Below, piece by piece: positions 16,468-25,843 of a stretch of 64,000 bases of DNA. Below the pieces are notes generated by a model that worked only from the letters and a program-made list of their open reading frames with translations, did not search any database and was not told the DNA's origin. Every line of letters begins with the position of its first letter. Positions within the stretch are counted from its first letter, which is position 1. Both the position numbers and the translations under genes were made by a program. This DNA comes from PCPOR2b sp965204355 (GTDB lineage Bacteria; Poribacteria; WGA-4E; PCPOR2b), in NCBI GenBank assembly GCA_965204355.1, contig OZ241983.1:4464001-4528000 (forward strand), written 5' to 3'.

Positions 16468-18702
16468 ATGCGTTTTGGTAGACTGTCCTGTACTTCGGTT
16501 TTTTCAGTGATGTTGTTTATATCCATCACAGTTATTGCTGATGAGGAAGCCGAAGAGGTTGTTATGATGGAAGAGGTTGTGGTTACTGCCCAAAAGCGTG
16601 AGCAGCGGTCTTTTGATGTGCCGCTCTCCATTTCGACGCTACAAGGCGAAAAATCCGACGCTTTGCGCTCATCTGGTATGGATGTACGCTTTTTGTCGAA
16701 TCGTACGCCCAGTTTGCAGATGGAGTCGTCGTTTGGGCGTGTCTTCCCTCGCTTTTATATCCGTGGCTTAGGCAATACTGACTTCGATCTCAATGCTTCG
16801 CAGCCGGTTTCTGTCCTCTACGATGGGATTGTGCTCGAAAACGCCCTGTTGAAAGGGTTTCCCGCCTTTGATCTGGATCGGATCGAGGTGCTGCGGGGCC
16901 CACAAGGCACACTATTTGGGCGCAATACGCCCGCGGGCATTGTCAAGTTTGAGTCGGCGCGTCCTACACAGACGCTGGAGGGGTATGGTCGGTTAAGTTA
17001 CGGTCGATTCAACAGCAGTAATTTCGAGGCCGCGGTGTCTGGTCCGCTCATTCCGTCCGTATTGTCAGCACGACTGTCGCTGCTCGACCAGCGACGAGGC
17101 GATTGGATAGATAACGCGCACACAGGCGAAGATGATGCGGTGGGAGGGTATCAGGACATGGCAGGACGCTTACAGTTTTTGTGGACACCTACCCCGGAAC
17201 TGGAAGCGTGGATCAAGCTCCATGCCCGCGAACTCGACGGCACCGCACGTCTGTTTCGCGCCAATACCCTTCTAAAAGGCGAGAGCGATCTGGTGCCGGA
17301 TTTTAAGCGTGACAGCATCGCACATGATGGACGCAATGAACAAACCTTGAGTACACGGGGCGTGGCCGCTGAGATACGCTACGACATCGGTGATTTCCAA
17401 CTGGTTTCACTGACTGGGCTGGAGCGACTCACCACTTTTTCACGCGGAGACATCGATGGCGGATACGGTGCCGTTTTCACTCCGCAGAGCGGGCCCGGTG
17501 AAATACCCTTTCCGTCCGAAACCGCGTCCGGCATTCCCGCGCTGCGCCAGCTCAGCCAAGAGGTTCGCCTGATAAGTACAGAACGCTACCGTTTCGCCTA
17601 TCAGTTCGGCCTGTACTATTTCCGCGAGTTCGTGGAGATGGAAGATTTCAACTACAACACTTTGGTTGGAGGCGCTCAAGATGGGAAGGTACGTCAAGAA
17701 CAGTTAGCTATTGCACGGGCAGCATTTGCGGCGTTGACCTTCCGATTGGTCGAGGACCTGGAATTGGGTGCCGGTATACGATTGTCTGATGATACCAAGG
17801 AATACACAGCGTGGCGTGACTCGGCTCCCGCTGTTACGGAGGCGGGTTCGCTCGGTCCCCTCCACGAAAACCCGCAAGCCACGGTGTGGAGTGGGGATCT
17901 CACTCTGCGCTATAGGGTCACCCGTAGTATGCAGACGTATCTGCGCGCAGCGCGCGGATTTCGCGCTCCCAGCATTCAAGGACGTCTGCTGTTTGGCAAT
18001 GAGGTCACGGTAGCGGATACAGAGACCATTCTCTCTGTGGAAGGTGGCACGAAACTGCGTTTGTGGGGAAAGCGGCTCCACTTGGATACGGCGCTGTTCC
18101 ACTACTTTATGCAGGATCAGCAACTCACTGCGGTGGGTGGAGAGACCAATTTCAACCGATTGTTAAACGCTGCAGGCACCATCGGGCGAGGTGCTGAGGC
18201 GGAGTTGATTTTTACACCGATCACCGCACTGGAGGTTACAGCGGGACTCAGCTACAACCAAACACGCATTGACGATCCGGATTTGGCTATACAGGGCTGT
18301 GGGGCACCGTGTACGGTGTTGGATTCGCCCGCATCTGCTGAAGGAACTTTCTCCATTGACGGCAACGGTCTGCCACAGGCTCCGGGCTGGATAGCAGATG
18401 TGACGCTGCGTTATGCGCTTGATCTTCCGGCAGGTGTGCGTCTCATTGTCTCCACCGATTGGGCGTATCGCAGTCGTGTGCGCTTCTTTCTCTACGATTC
18501 TGTGGAATATGCCGATGATTCGCTCTTGGAGGGTGGACTTCGACTTGCTTGCCTATTGCCATACGCCGACACGGAACTGGCAATCATAGGACGCAATATC
18601 CTCAACGACACCTCTCCCACCGGCGGTATCGACTTCAACAATCTGACCAGCTATCTCAATGAACCCCGGTTCTGGGGCTTGGAAGTGGTGCGACGTTTTT
18701 GA
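16468..18702 (+). CDS. TonB-dependent outer-membrane receptor
   Basis: Outer-membrane active transporter, 744 residues from the ATG at 16468 (GGAGAAAAAT before it); a longer in-frame start would overlap the upstream gene. A signal peptide covers about 1-24, followed by a TonB-box-like EEVVVTAQKREQ and a plug domain with FYIRGLGNTDFD and LRGPQGTLFGRNTPAG. The rest is beta-barrel sequence ending in a C-terminal Phe (VVRRF), the usual outer-membrane assembly signal. Placement after the ThDP enzyme suggests uptake of that enzyme's substrate precursor, but the ligand is unknown. Confidence 0.92.
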   Translation: MRFGRLSCTSVFSVMLFISITVIADEEAEEVVMMEEVVVTAQKREQRSFDVPLSISTLQGEKSDALRSSGMDVRFLSNRTPSLQMESSFGRVFPRFYIRGLGNTDFDLNASQPVSVLYDGIVLENALLKGFPAFDLDRIEVLRGPQGTLFGRNTPAGIVKFESARPTQTLEGYGRLSYGRFNSSNFEAAVSGPLIPSVLSARLSLLDQRRGDWIDNAHTGEDDAVGGYQDMAGRLQFLWTPTPELEAWIKLHARELDGTARLFRANTLLKGESDLVPDFKRDSIAHDGRNEQTLSTRGVAAEIRYDIGDFQLVSLTGLERLTTFSRGDIDGGYGAVFTPQSGPGEIPFPSETASGIPALRQLSQEVRLISTERYRFAYQFGLYYFREFVEMEDFNYNTLVGGAQDGKVRQEQLAIARAAFAALTFRLVEDLELGAGIRLSDDTKEYTAWRDSAPAVTEAGSLGPLHENPQATVWSGDLTLRYRVTRSMQTYLRAARGFRAPSIQGRLLFGNEVTVADTETILSVEGGTKLRLWGKRLHLDTALFHYFMQDQQLTAVGGETNFNRLLNAAGTIGRGAEAELIFTPITALEVTAGLSYNQTRIDDPDLAIQGCGAPCTVLDSPASAEGTFSIDGNGLPQAPGWIADVTLRYALDLPAGVRLIVSTDWAYRSRVRFFLYDSVEYADDSLLEGGLRLACLLPYADTELAIIGRNILNDTSPTGGIDFNNLTSYLNEPRFWGLEVVRRF

Positions 18703-18749
18703 AGGGCACCAAGGTCTTCCTTCAATCCTCCGAAACTTGGCTATAAGAT

Positions 18750-20810
18750 ATGTTTAACAAATCCTTTCTACCAAAGGCGCTTTTTGAATTCGTAATCATC
18801 TCCGATTCCCACTATATGCTCGATCCGGGTGGAGTGTCCCTCGAATTTGAAAACCGTCGCAAGCAATCCACCCGACGAGAAATCTGCCTGCGTATGGCGG
18901 CAGCACTTGAACCTCACTTCGTTGTACACAACGGGGATATGGTTCAGGAATATCCCGACAATTTAGAGGCTTTTTACAAATCAATGGACGAATCGCTTGA
19001 GCAGATGCGAGCGTGTGGGGTTGAACCTCACTATGTTGCGGGCAATCATGACATCGGTGATAAGCCCGATCCGACCGCGCCCGCTTCCCACGTTCACCGA
19101 GAGGTGTTGGATTGGTATCATCGGGAGTTTGGAAAGTCGTGGTATAGCTTTGATCAGGGTGACTGCCATTTTGTTGTCCTCAATTCACAAATCATGAATA
19201 GCACGCTCCCTGATGCTAGCGAGCAGGAGGCATGGCTGGAAAAAGACCTTGCTGAAAATGCAACCAAACGCCTTTTCATAATGCTGCACATGCCGCCCTA
19301 TCTGTTCGATGCAACCGAACCTTCGATAGGACACTACGATAATCTCGCAAATCCTGCGAGAACGTGGCTGCTCAATCTAGTCCGGGTCTACAAGGTAGAG
19401 ATGCTCCTTGCTGGGCATGTTCACTTCGCCTTCTTTGATCACTTGGCAGAGACTCGATACGCGATTTTAGTATCCCCTGTCTTTACCCGCCCCGGATTTC
19501 CCAGTCTGTTTGCCGGTCCCCCACCGCCCGAGCGCGGACGAAATGATGTGCCCAAATTTGGATTCTATCTAATGCGGGTGAGATCCGACAAAACAGACGT
19601 CCATTTTATTCGGACCGCTGGCGCTGAAGAGACCCCACCAAGTACGGAACAGCGGCTTATCACACGGGTGAGTGGCACGTTGCCTCGCTCCCCGCTGGGG
19701 GTTACACTGAGCCAGCCATTGGCAACGGTTGCCGAAATTCCACGCGCCTGGCCCGCTGCGATACGGGAGAAGGTGAGAAATGACTATCCCCTACTGGCTT
19801 GCATGGAAATGGGGGTTGAGTATCTCCGCGCGCCATTGGCAGATTTCCAGGACACTCTTCAGGGGAGTCGTCTGGAGATCTTGGACAACGAAGGGGTGAA
19901 TCTTAGTGCTGTTGCCATTTTCTCCGAAGAATTCAATCTCATAGATGCAGTGTCCCAAGTTCGGCGAAGGATTGACGGTTTAGAAATCCAAACGCCGGGA
20001 GCGCTCTATCCGTCGGAAAAATGTATCGACGCCATCAAGGTTATTAGGGAACGGTTTGATCTGTCCGTGACGTTGTCGCCGATTGTATGTAGAGAGCCTA
20101 CTTCAGGGAAACAGTTTCCCCGTTTTCGACTTGGATGCGTACCACAGGAAATTTCAGCACTTAACCAATATTTGGCAAGAAATAGTGCAGTAATTGACAG
20201 GGTTGTTTGCAAGGTGAATAACAATGAACCGCTATGCGATCAGATTCAGGAAATTGTAAAAATAAGCCCTCTCAGCCAGATTTCCAACGTAGATTTCAGC
20301 CTTGAGTTCTCGGCAACAGATGACCAAACCAACGCAAACCTCGCGGCTGAGGCACTGTTTCTGATAGGGATGCTGCCGGGGAGTCGCATCTATTTTGAAC
20401 CTCTTAGCGATTTCGATCGGACGATGGATGTAACACATGGACTGCTCGATACACTGTGCAATCCGCGTTCCACAAATTCTGTTTTGCAATCTCTCAACAC
20501 GATCCTGTACAGCCAACCACTGAAGTTTTCAAAACCTCAGCTTGAACTGAAGCAGATGAACGGTTTTAAGGCTTTACAGCTTTCGACCGACACCTCGACT
20601 TATACATTGTTGCTGCACAACGGATTAGAATCCACAGCAGGCGAGCCGGTCAATATAGAAGCGCTTATAGACGTGAAGGAGGATGCGCCGTTGAAGATTT
20701 ACCAACTGTCCAATATGACCCTGAAAACTGTAGATTTGAATGAAGCGAAAAGCGTGGCATTAACCGCTTCCCAAACCCCTGTCCTTATAGAGAGATCACC
20801 GATTCACTAA
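18750..20810 (+). CDS. calcineurin-like metallophosphoesterase with an unknown C-terminal region
   Basis: Of 686 residues, the first 300 form a metallophosphoesterase: ISDSHY (Asp19, His21), HNGDMV, AGNHDIGD, MLHMPPY and LAGHVHFAFF supply the two-metal site. No signal peptide is apparent. The remaining 370 residues (about 310-686) are alternating strands and helices, with VEYLRAPLADFQD and a terminal beta-rich part; I do not recognise them, though the spacing suggests a TIM-barrel-like unit plus a small beta domain. It follows the TonB receptor by 47 bases. Substrate may be a phosphodiester or phosphonate-like compound; that is speculation. Confidence 0.85.
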   Translation: MFNKSFLPKALFEFVIISDSHYMLDPGGVSLEFENRRKQSTRREICLRMAAALEPHFVVHNGDMVQEYPDNLEAFYKSMDESLEQMRACGVEPHYVAGNHDIGDKPDPTAPASHVHREVLDWYHREFGKSWYSFDQGDCHFVVLNSQIMNSTLPDASEQEAWLEKDLAENATKRLFIMLHMPPYLFDATEPSIGHYDNLANPARTWLLNLVRVYKVEMLLAGHVHFAFFDHLAETRYAILVSPVFTRPGFPSLFAGPPPPERGRNDVPKFGFYLMRVRSDKTDVHFIRTAGAEETPPSTEQRLITRVSGTLPRSPLGVTLSQPLATVAEIPRAWPAAIREKVRNDYPLLACMEMGVEYLRAPLADFQDTLQGSRLEILDNEGVNLSAVAIFSEEFNLIDAVSQVRRRIDGLEIQTPGALYPSEKCIDAIKVIRERFDLSVTLSPIVCREPTSGKQFPRFRLGCVPQEISALNQYLARNSAVIDRVVCKVNNNEPLCDQIQEIVKISPLSQISNVDFSLEFSATDDQTNANLAAEALFLIGMLPGSRIYFEPLSDFDRTMDVTHGLLDTLCNPRSTNSVLQSLNTILYSQPLKFSKPQLELKQMNGFKALQLSTDTSTYTLLLHNGLESTAGEPVNIEALIDVKEDAPLKIYQLSNMTLKTVDLNEAKSVALTASQTPVLIERSPIH

Positions 20811-20882
20811 CGCAGCAAGTGTGTCGAAGAGTCTCTGGAAACACTGACACTTTATGATGTCAGATGACGGAGGCGAAATCCT

Positions 20883-21926
20883 ATGCAAGCACTGCCAACT
20901 CTGTTCCGTTACACCCATTCGCCAACTCTACCCAAACTGCTCTGGCAGTTGGGCTGCACACTGGCCTTTAGCACCTACCAAGCGGGTAAGGTTATCTTTA
21001 TCCGTGCTACAAGTCCGGAAAAGATTGAACAGCACGCCTTGGATTTTCCAAGACCGATGGGACTGGCGGTTTCTGATCAACGCATTGCCGTGGCTACGCG
21101 GGAGGAGGTAGTGGTGCTTGCTAATACTTCAGTCGAGGAATCCCCTGAATCCCACTATGTGGACTCAGGTGCCGGCGTAGTTAGAAACAGCGCCTACCAA
21201 ACGGGAGACGCGGCAGCAGACACGTATGTGCGGGAGAAAACCTACTTTAGTGGAAAGGTTGACACCCATGATCTCGCGTGGGGCAAGGACGGCTTATGGG
21301 CAATCAACACCCTCCTTTCATCAATGGCTTTGGTAGACGATGACTCCGGTCTTGAGTCCAAATGGCGTCCCCCTTTCGTCAGCGATGTAACACCGGAAGA
21401 TCGTTGCCATCTGAACAGTATGGCGATGGTGGACGGGCAGCCTGAGTATGTGACTGCGTTTGGGGAGGTGGATACCTTTGAGGGGTGGCGCGAGAACAGA
21501 GTATCGGGCGGGATTGTAATGGATATTCCCAGTGGAGAGATTGTATTGGAAGGGTTACCTATGCCGCACTCCCCACGCGTCTACGATGGGAAACTTTATC
21601 TGTTGCTTTCGGGTACAGGAGAGTTAGTGTGTGCCGAACCAGAAACGGGTGGGTACGAAGTGGTTGCACAGATGCCCGGCTTCGTACGCGGGATGGCGCG
21701 GTGTGGTGATTATTTGTTCGTGGGATTGTCGAAGCTGCGAAAGTCAAGTTCGACCTTCGCAGCGCTGCCAATCTCCGAGCAGGCGGTGTTCAGCGGCATC
21801 GTGGTGGTGTCCCTATCCGAGGGACGCATCGTAGAATACCTAAAGTATGAGACAGGTGTTGAGGAAATTTATGATGTGCAGGTTCTGCCAGAGGGAACTT
21901 CCATTAACTCCCCACAGCCATCGTAG
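20883..21926 (+). CDS. TIGR03032 (DUF4915) family protein
   Basis: A 347-residue protein with the TIGR03032 opening LLWQLGCTLAFSTYQAGKV, then VDTHDLAWGKDGLWAINTL, a WRPPFVSDVTPEDRCHLNSM motif and LPMPHSPRVYDGKLYLL. The repeated strand patterns suggest a beta-propeller. The molecular function of the family is unknown. GGAGGCGAAAT lies before the ATG, and the gene ends the four-gene operon; its stop is one base from the stop of the convergent ThuA gene. Confidence 0.85.
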   Translation: MQALPTLFRYTHSPTLPKLLWQLGCTLAFSTYQAGKVIFIRATSPEKIEQHALDFPRPMGLAVSDQRIAVATREEVVVLANTSVEESPESHYVDSGAGVVRNSAYQTGDAAADTYVREKTYFSGKVDTHDLAWGKDGLWAINTLLSSMALVDDDSGLESKWRPPFVSDVTPEDRCHLNSMAMVDGQPEYVTAFGEVDTFEGWRENRVSGGIVMDIPSGEIVLEGLPMPHSPRVYDGKLYLLLSGTGELVCAEPETGGYEVVAQMPGFVRGMARCGDYLFVGLSKLRKSSSTFAALPISEQAVFSGIVVVSLSEGRIVEYLKYETGVEEIYDVQVLPEGTSINSPQPS

Positions 21927-21927
21927 T

Positions 21928-22656
21928 CTATTCCAAACTTTCTATCGGTTGTGAATGTCCGAAAACAGGTTGTGGTCCATCAATCGGTGCAGCCCAACCC
22001 GCCGCATTAGCAATAACACGCAACACGTCCTGATTGTGATAGATTGGATAGGTTTCGTGTCCCGGTCGAAAATAAAATATCTTTCCTTTACCACGGAGAT
22101 AACAACAGCCGCTGCGGAATACCTCGCCGCCGGGGAACCAACTGACAAAGATCAGCGTGTCCGGTTCAGGAATATCGAAAGGCTCGCCGTACATCTCGGC
22201 GTGCTCAATCTCAAAATACTCGCCGATCCCTTCGACAATTGGGTGTCCATGCTCTATGACCCAGAGCCGCTCTTTCTCGCCCGATTCCCGCCATTTGAGG
22301 CTGCACGATGTTCCCATCATCTTGGTAAAAATCTTGGAGTAGTGCGACGAATGTAAACAGATTAAGCCCATGCCATCAAGGATACGAACCTGCATTCTAT
22401 CAACAACTTCGTCCGCGACCTCTCCATGTGCGCCGTGTCCCCACCAAATTAGGACATCCGTGTCGGCAAGAACAGCTTCTGTCAGGCCATGTTCCGGCTC
22501 ATCCAACGTCGCGGTGCGTACCTCAAACCCCGGTTGTTCTTTGAGGTAATTTCCGATTGCGTTGTGCATGCCATCGGGGTAAATCTGCCCAATCTGCTCG
22601 TTGGTCTTTTCGTGGCGATATTCATTCCAAACAGTAACTCGGATCGGTTTACTCAT
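21928..22656 (-). CDS. ThuA domain protein
   Basis: A 242-residue class I glutamine-amidotransferase-like fold of the ThuA (trehalose utilisation) group. It has VTVWNEYRHEK at the N-terminus, DVLIWWGHGAHGEV, GMGLICLHSSHYSKIF and FVSWFPGGEVFRSGCCY. ThuA proteins are linked to sugar and keto-sugar metabolism in rhizobia, but their chemistry is not settled. It is convergent to TIGR03032 with a one-base gap, so the two genes probably share termination signals. A family A MITE lies just upstream. Confidence 0.9.
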   Translation of the reverse strand: MSKPIRVTVWNEYRHEKTNEQIGQIYPDGMHNAIGNYLKEQPGFEVRTATLDEPEHGLTEAVLADTDVLIWWGHGAHGEVADEVVDRMQVRILDGMGLICLHSSHYSKIFTKMMGTSCSLKWRESGEKERLWVIEHGHPIVEGIGEYFEIEHAEMYGEPFDIPEPDTLIFVSWFPGGEVFRSGCCYLRGKGKIFYFRPGHETYPIYHNQDVLRVIANAAGWAAPIDGPQPVFGHSQPIESLE

Positions 22657-22717
22657 ATAATCGTTCCTTTATCGTTTATGATGTCGGGATTCGGAGATCC
22701 CTCCTACAGTACAACTA

Positions 22718-22899
22718 TAGTGGATCTTAGAATTAATGAGACGCTCCAAATCCCGATTTATCGAGGATGCTCGACGAGTCGGCACCAGTGCGGTTGAAAA
22801 CCGCACCTACCGGCCCTGGGGGAAAATATGCGGTGCGGTTGAAAACCGCACCTACCTGCCCGGGGGGCGAAAGTGTTCATTTATTTTTAGAATTCACCA
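22718..22899. repeat. family A MITE copy (182 bp)
   Basis: Starts TAGTGGATCTTAGAATTAAT and ends TTTTTAGAATTCACCA with TA at both flanks. The interior carries two GTGCGGTTGAAAACCGCAC hairpins and a CGATTTATCG module. It lies between the divergent ends of the ThuA and unknown genes. Confidence 0.75.
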
Positions 22900-22917
22900 T
22901 AGATGACCCTATACTGT

Positions 22918-23703
22918 TTAGGCATCATCCTGAATTGCGCTGATCTCATCTCTGGAAATCTTGTGTACGCTCTTGGGGTTAAATGTCTGTGTTGTCCCAG
23001 ATCGCAATGCGACTTCAATTCTTCCGCCGGTCAACACGAAAAACTGAATTAAAAATCCACCGCCCTGCATCGGTTCGACTTGATACTCCTCCGATGCTAA
23101 TCCATCGACCCATGTCGGGAGCGTGTCAGCGAAGTCGGGGTGATCTATCACCTCTTGGGGCAATGCTATAACCAGTGTGCCGGGTTCGTCGCCTATGGCA
23201 TCTGCTATCACCTTTCGGGTGCTGACCATAAAACGCACAACTTGACCCGCGTAATCAAAATCGCTCTCCCCGGCCCGTTCCGGTGGGACAATGCCCCACG
23301 TTAAATGGTGGATGAACGGATTACCGTACCCCTGACTTAGCATGTGATCCAAGGCTTGGTTGTCAACAGGATGGACAACTGCGACATAATCGAACCAGCC
23401 TTTGCCTCGCTCTGTACTGTCCTCCGGCAATCTTGCCGAAACGTTGATGTAGTCGCACTCGTCGACCGGTGAGGGATAGCAACGGGCATCCCAACCGGAG
23501 ATATAACCGAGTTGTTTTAACGGACCCGCGACGATATATGGCGGGTCACAAAAGATTGCAGCGTGATCTAGATTGGGATACAGTTGAACCCCCGCTGCGG
23601 TGACTTTTTGAGCTACTTCTGATGCTTCTGTAAATCGTTGCTGGGCGTTTGTGATGGTGAGGTAATCTCCGAAATCATCAGGTAGAACCGCCGAATTTCC
23701 CAT
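22918..23703 (-). CDS. conserved protein of unknown function, possibly VOC-like
   Basis: A 261-residue protein that I cannot place with certainty. The start is set at ATG 23703 because GGAGG lies 6 bases upstream; an ATG 13 codons earlier has none. A two-part layout, with LYPNLDHAAIFCDPPY followed by YINVSARLPEDS and a later NPFIHHLTWGI, resembles vicinal-oxygen-chelate proteins, but the metal ligands are not clear. It has its own promoter and stands alone between two repeats. Confidence 0.6.
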   Translation of the reverse strand: MGNSAVLPDDFGDYLTITNAQQRFTEASEVAQKVTAAGVQLYPNLDHAAIFCDPPYIVAGPLKQLGYISGWDARCYPSPVDECDYINVSARLPEDSTERGKGWFDYVAVVHPVDNQALDHMLSQGYGNPFIHHLTWGIVPPERAGESDFDYAGQVVRFMVSTRKVIADAIGDEPGTLVIALPQEVIDHPDFADTLPTWVDGLASEEYQVEPMQGGGFLIQFFVLTGGRIEVALRSGTTQTFNPKSVHKISRDEISAIQDDA

Positions 23704-23750
23704 GATAAACCTCCAAGATGAAGTATTGATTAATATTGGCAATTTTCAGC

Positions 23751-23779
23751 ATAATACCACAAAACCACAACCTTTTCAA
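23751..23779 (-). promoter_or_regulatory. sigma-70-like promoter for the unknown gene at 22918
   Basis: On the minus strand: TTGAAA, 17 bases, TATTAT, 48 bases before the ATG. Good spacing and near-consensus hexamers. Confidence 0.5.
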
Positions 23780-23801
23780 GAGAATAGAATTGTGTGTTCT
23801 C

Positions 23802-23923
23802 TAGGGCTATTCAGTTTTAGACTTATGACCCATTTTGTTTGAAAAGTCAGAGTCGGTAAGTCGCTCTTAGAGCGAAGTGTCGGGATTTGGAAATCCCTCC
23901 TACAGAAGAATTAAATGACTCTA
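23802..23923. repeat. family B MITE copy (122 bp)
   Basis: Starts TAGGGCTATTCAGTTTTAG and ends TTAAATGACTCTA, closely matching the copies at 14113, 32103, 47108 and 52134. The interior has the GTCGCTCTTAGAGCGA palindrome and a GGGATTTGGAAATCCC hairpin. Confidence 0.75.
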
Positions 23924-24012
23924 AATTGGGTGTCCTCGCGGTTGTATTCTAATCGTGCTTGTGTTATGGTATAATCAACTTGGCAAAGTATTTATAGTAG
24001 GTTTTAGAATTA

Positions 24013-24178
24013 TGGTGAATTCTATAATTACTTATACACTTTCGACACACAACCAACCCCCTAAATCCCCTAACCCCCCTAGCCCCCCTTGTCAGGGGGG
24101 AAACTTGTCAGGGGGACTTCATGAGGCTTCGATAAGGGGCACTATTGATGAACGTCTACATATTTATATTGTTCACTA
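24013..24178. repeat. family A subtype with C-rich tract (166 bp)
   Basis: TA-flanked element starting TGGTGAATTCTATAATTAC and ending ATTGTTCACTA, with an interior of CCCCCTAA runs and CTTGTCAGGGGG. Near-identical to 48443-48629, which has about 20 additional bases. Confidence 0.75.
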
Positions 24179-24684
24179 TAATTAGACACTCTGTACCGGC
24201 GAGGTTAGGAAACCTCGCCTACCGGGGAGGGGAAAATCCGCGCTATCCCCCCGGTAGGTGCGGGGAGAAACCGCACCGGATTTGGAGTGTCTCATTAATT
24301 CTAAGGTCCACTATAGATAATAGAGGGGTATGCACAGACACACGGTTCTCGTAGGGGTTGGGTCTCCCAATCCTTTGTTCACATATCAGAGATAGCTTCG
24401 GATTTCTGTAGGTCGATTTTCCAAAATCGACACCACCTAGCGCATTGCGCGATAGTTTTGGCTCAATGAACCCGGATTGTTGTACGCCACGCCGTGTATT
24501 TTGTCGAGATATGAATCTCGACCTACAATCTCCTTTTGTAGCACGATCTGTTAGATTGTGATTCCAGCCTGCAAACTAACAGTTTGCGCTACATTTGGCA
24601 AATTGCCTGATAATTACAGCGTTTGCCGAATGAGCAGCTTCAAAATGTCAACACGCCCTATTTATTTTTAGAATTCACCATATT
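24179..24684. repeat. block of family A ends and GTAG-foot hairpins
   Basis: This stretch upstream of the dehydrogenase gene holds a second element (CTGTACCGGCGAGG... to GGTCCACTATAG at about 24316), then several hairpins: GGTTGGGTCTCCCAATCC, GTAGGTCGATTTTCCAAAATCGAC, TCGAGATATGAATCTCGACC, CAATCTGTTAGATTGTG-like and CAAACTAACAGTTTGCG. It ends with a solitary AGAATTCACCATA end. No gene seen. Confidence 0.65.
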
Positions 24685-24725
24685 TCAAATAGAGAGAAAT
24701 TATACACAGGAAAGGATTTGCCATT

Positions 24726-25733
24726 ATGTCTTATAAATATAAAGTGATGATGACAGATTATGCGTGGCCCTCCGTCGAACCGGAGCGAGGGGTCTTAGAG
24801 GGGATCAGTGCGGAACTAATCGTTGCGGAGAGTGGTACGGAGGAAGAATTTATCGAATTGGCACCTCAGGTCGACGGTATCCTGACCTGCTGGCTCAATG
24901 TAACTACAGCAGTTGTCGAGGCCGCCCAACAGTGCAAGGTCATCGGTCGGTGTGGAATCGGTCTGGATAACATTGATGTAGAAACGGCGACCGCTCTCGG
25001 TATGGTGGTGACAAATGTCCCTGCATACTGTATTGATGAGGTATCGGATCACACAATGGCATTGCTGCTGTCATGTGCTCGGAAAATTAGCTTACTTGAT
25101 CGAACGATGAGAAGTGGTAGTTGGACGCGAGACGTGGGTCCCTCAATGCGCCGGATTCGTGGACAAAAGTTGGGCATCATTGGATTGGGAAAGATCGGGA
25201 AGGCAATTGTGCCGAAGGCGAAATCATTCGGGTTAGAGGTCTTGGTATACTCGCCACGAGCCACTCAGGAGATGGCGGACGAACATGGGGTAACGTTGGT
25301 CGATTTCCCTGAACTTTTGGCGGAGTCTGATTATATCACCATCCACGCCCCGTTGACCTCTGAAACACAGGACCTGTTGAACGAGGACGCACTCCGTCGG
25401 ATGAAACCGACAGCCTATGTCCTCAATACCTCCCGGGGCGGGATCATTGAACCTACTGCGCTGTACAATGCACTTACGACAGGGGAGATTGCGGGAGCAG
25501 GATTGGATGTTTTTGTAGAAGAACCACCGCAGTCCGATGATCCGCTACTTGCACTGGACAATGTGGTCCTGACTCCTCATGCCGCGTTTACCTCTGAAGA
25601 GTCGACCTATGACCTTGAAGTGACAGCGGCAGCAGAGGTCGCACGGGTCTTAACAGGACAGATGCCTGAGTCGGTGGTCAATCCAGAAGTCCTGAGTAGT
25701 CCAATCCTTCGCGCAACCGCACTCGCTCAATAA
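24726..25733 (+). CDS. D-2-hydroxyacid dehydrogenase (CtBP/SerA-like)
   Basis: NAD-dependent 2-hydroxyacid dehydrogenase of 335 residues. The cofactor domain has LGIIGLGKIGKAIV near residue 150, the substrate Arg lies in NTSRGGII near 239, Glu in the AGLDVFVEEPP region, and the catalytic His in LTPHAAFTSEES near 285. There is no ACT domain, so it is shorter than typical SerA and closer to the 'C-terminal binding protein' subfamily of bacterial dehydrogenases. It stands alone between repeat blocks. A weak AGGAAAGG lies upstream of the ATG. Confidence 0.88.
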   Translation: MSYKYKVMMTDYAWPSVEPERGVLEGISAELIVAESGTEEEFIELAPQVDGILTCWLNVTTAVVEAAQQCKVIGRCGIGLDNIDVETATALGMVVTNVPAYCIDEVSDHTMALLLSCARKISLLDRTMRSGSWTRDVGPSMRRIRGQKLGIIGLGKIGKAIVPKAKSFGLEVLVYSPRATQEMADEHGVTLVDFPELLAESDYITIHAPLTSETQDLLNEDALRRMKPTAYVLNTSRGGIIEPTALYNALTTGEIAGAGLDVFVEEPPQSDDPLLALDNVVLTPHAAFTSEESTYDLEVTAAAEVARVLTGQMPESVVNPEVLSSPILRATALAQ

Positions 25734-25743
25734 AGGTAATTAT

Positions 25744-25843
25744 AGTAGATGTTAGAATTATTGATACACTTTCAAGGCACAGCCAACCCCCTAAATCCCC
25801 CTTATCAGGGGGACTTCTGAAACTTCGCTAGGGTCAGAGTCAA
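25744..25843. repeat. truncated family A copy with C-rich tract
   Basis: Starts TAGTAGATGTTAGAATTATT after a TA and runs into the CCCCCTTATCAGGGGG interior; no matching right end is visible before the tandem repeats begin. Confidence 0.55.

Noticed and set aside
24013..24178. CRISPR-like repeated C-rich units
   Set aside because: Units are not evenly spaced and there are no unique spacers; the stretch is a MITE interior.
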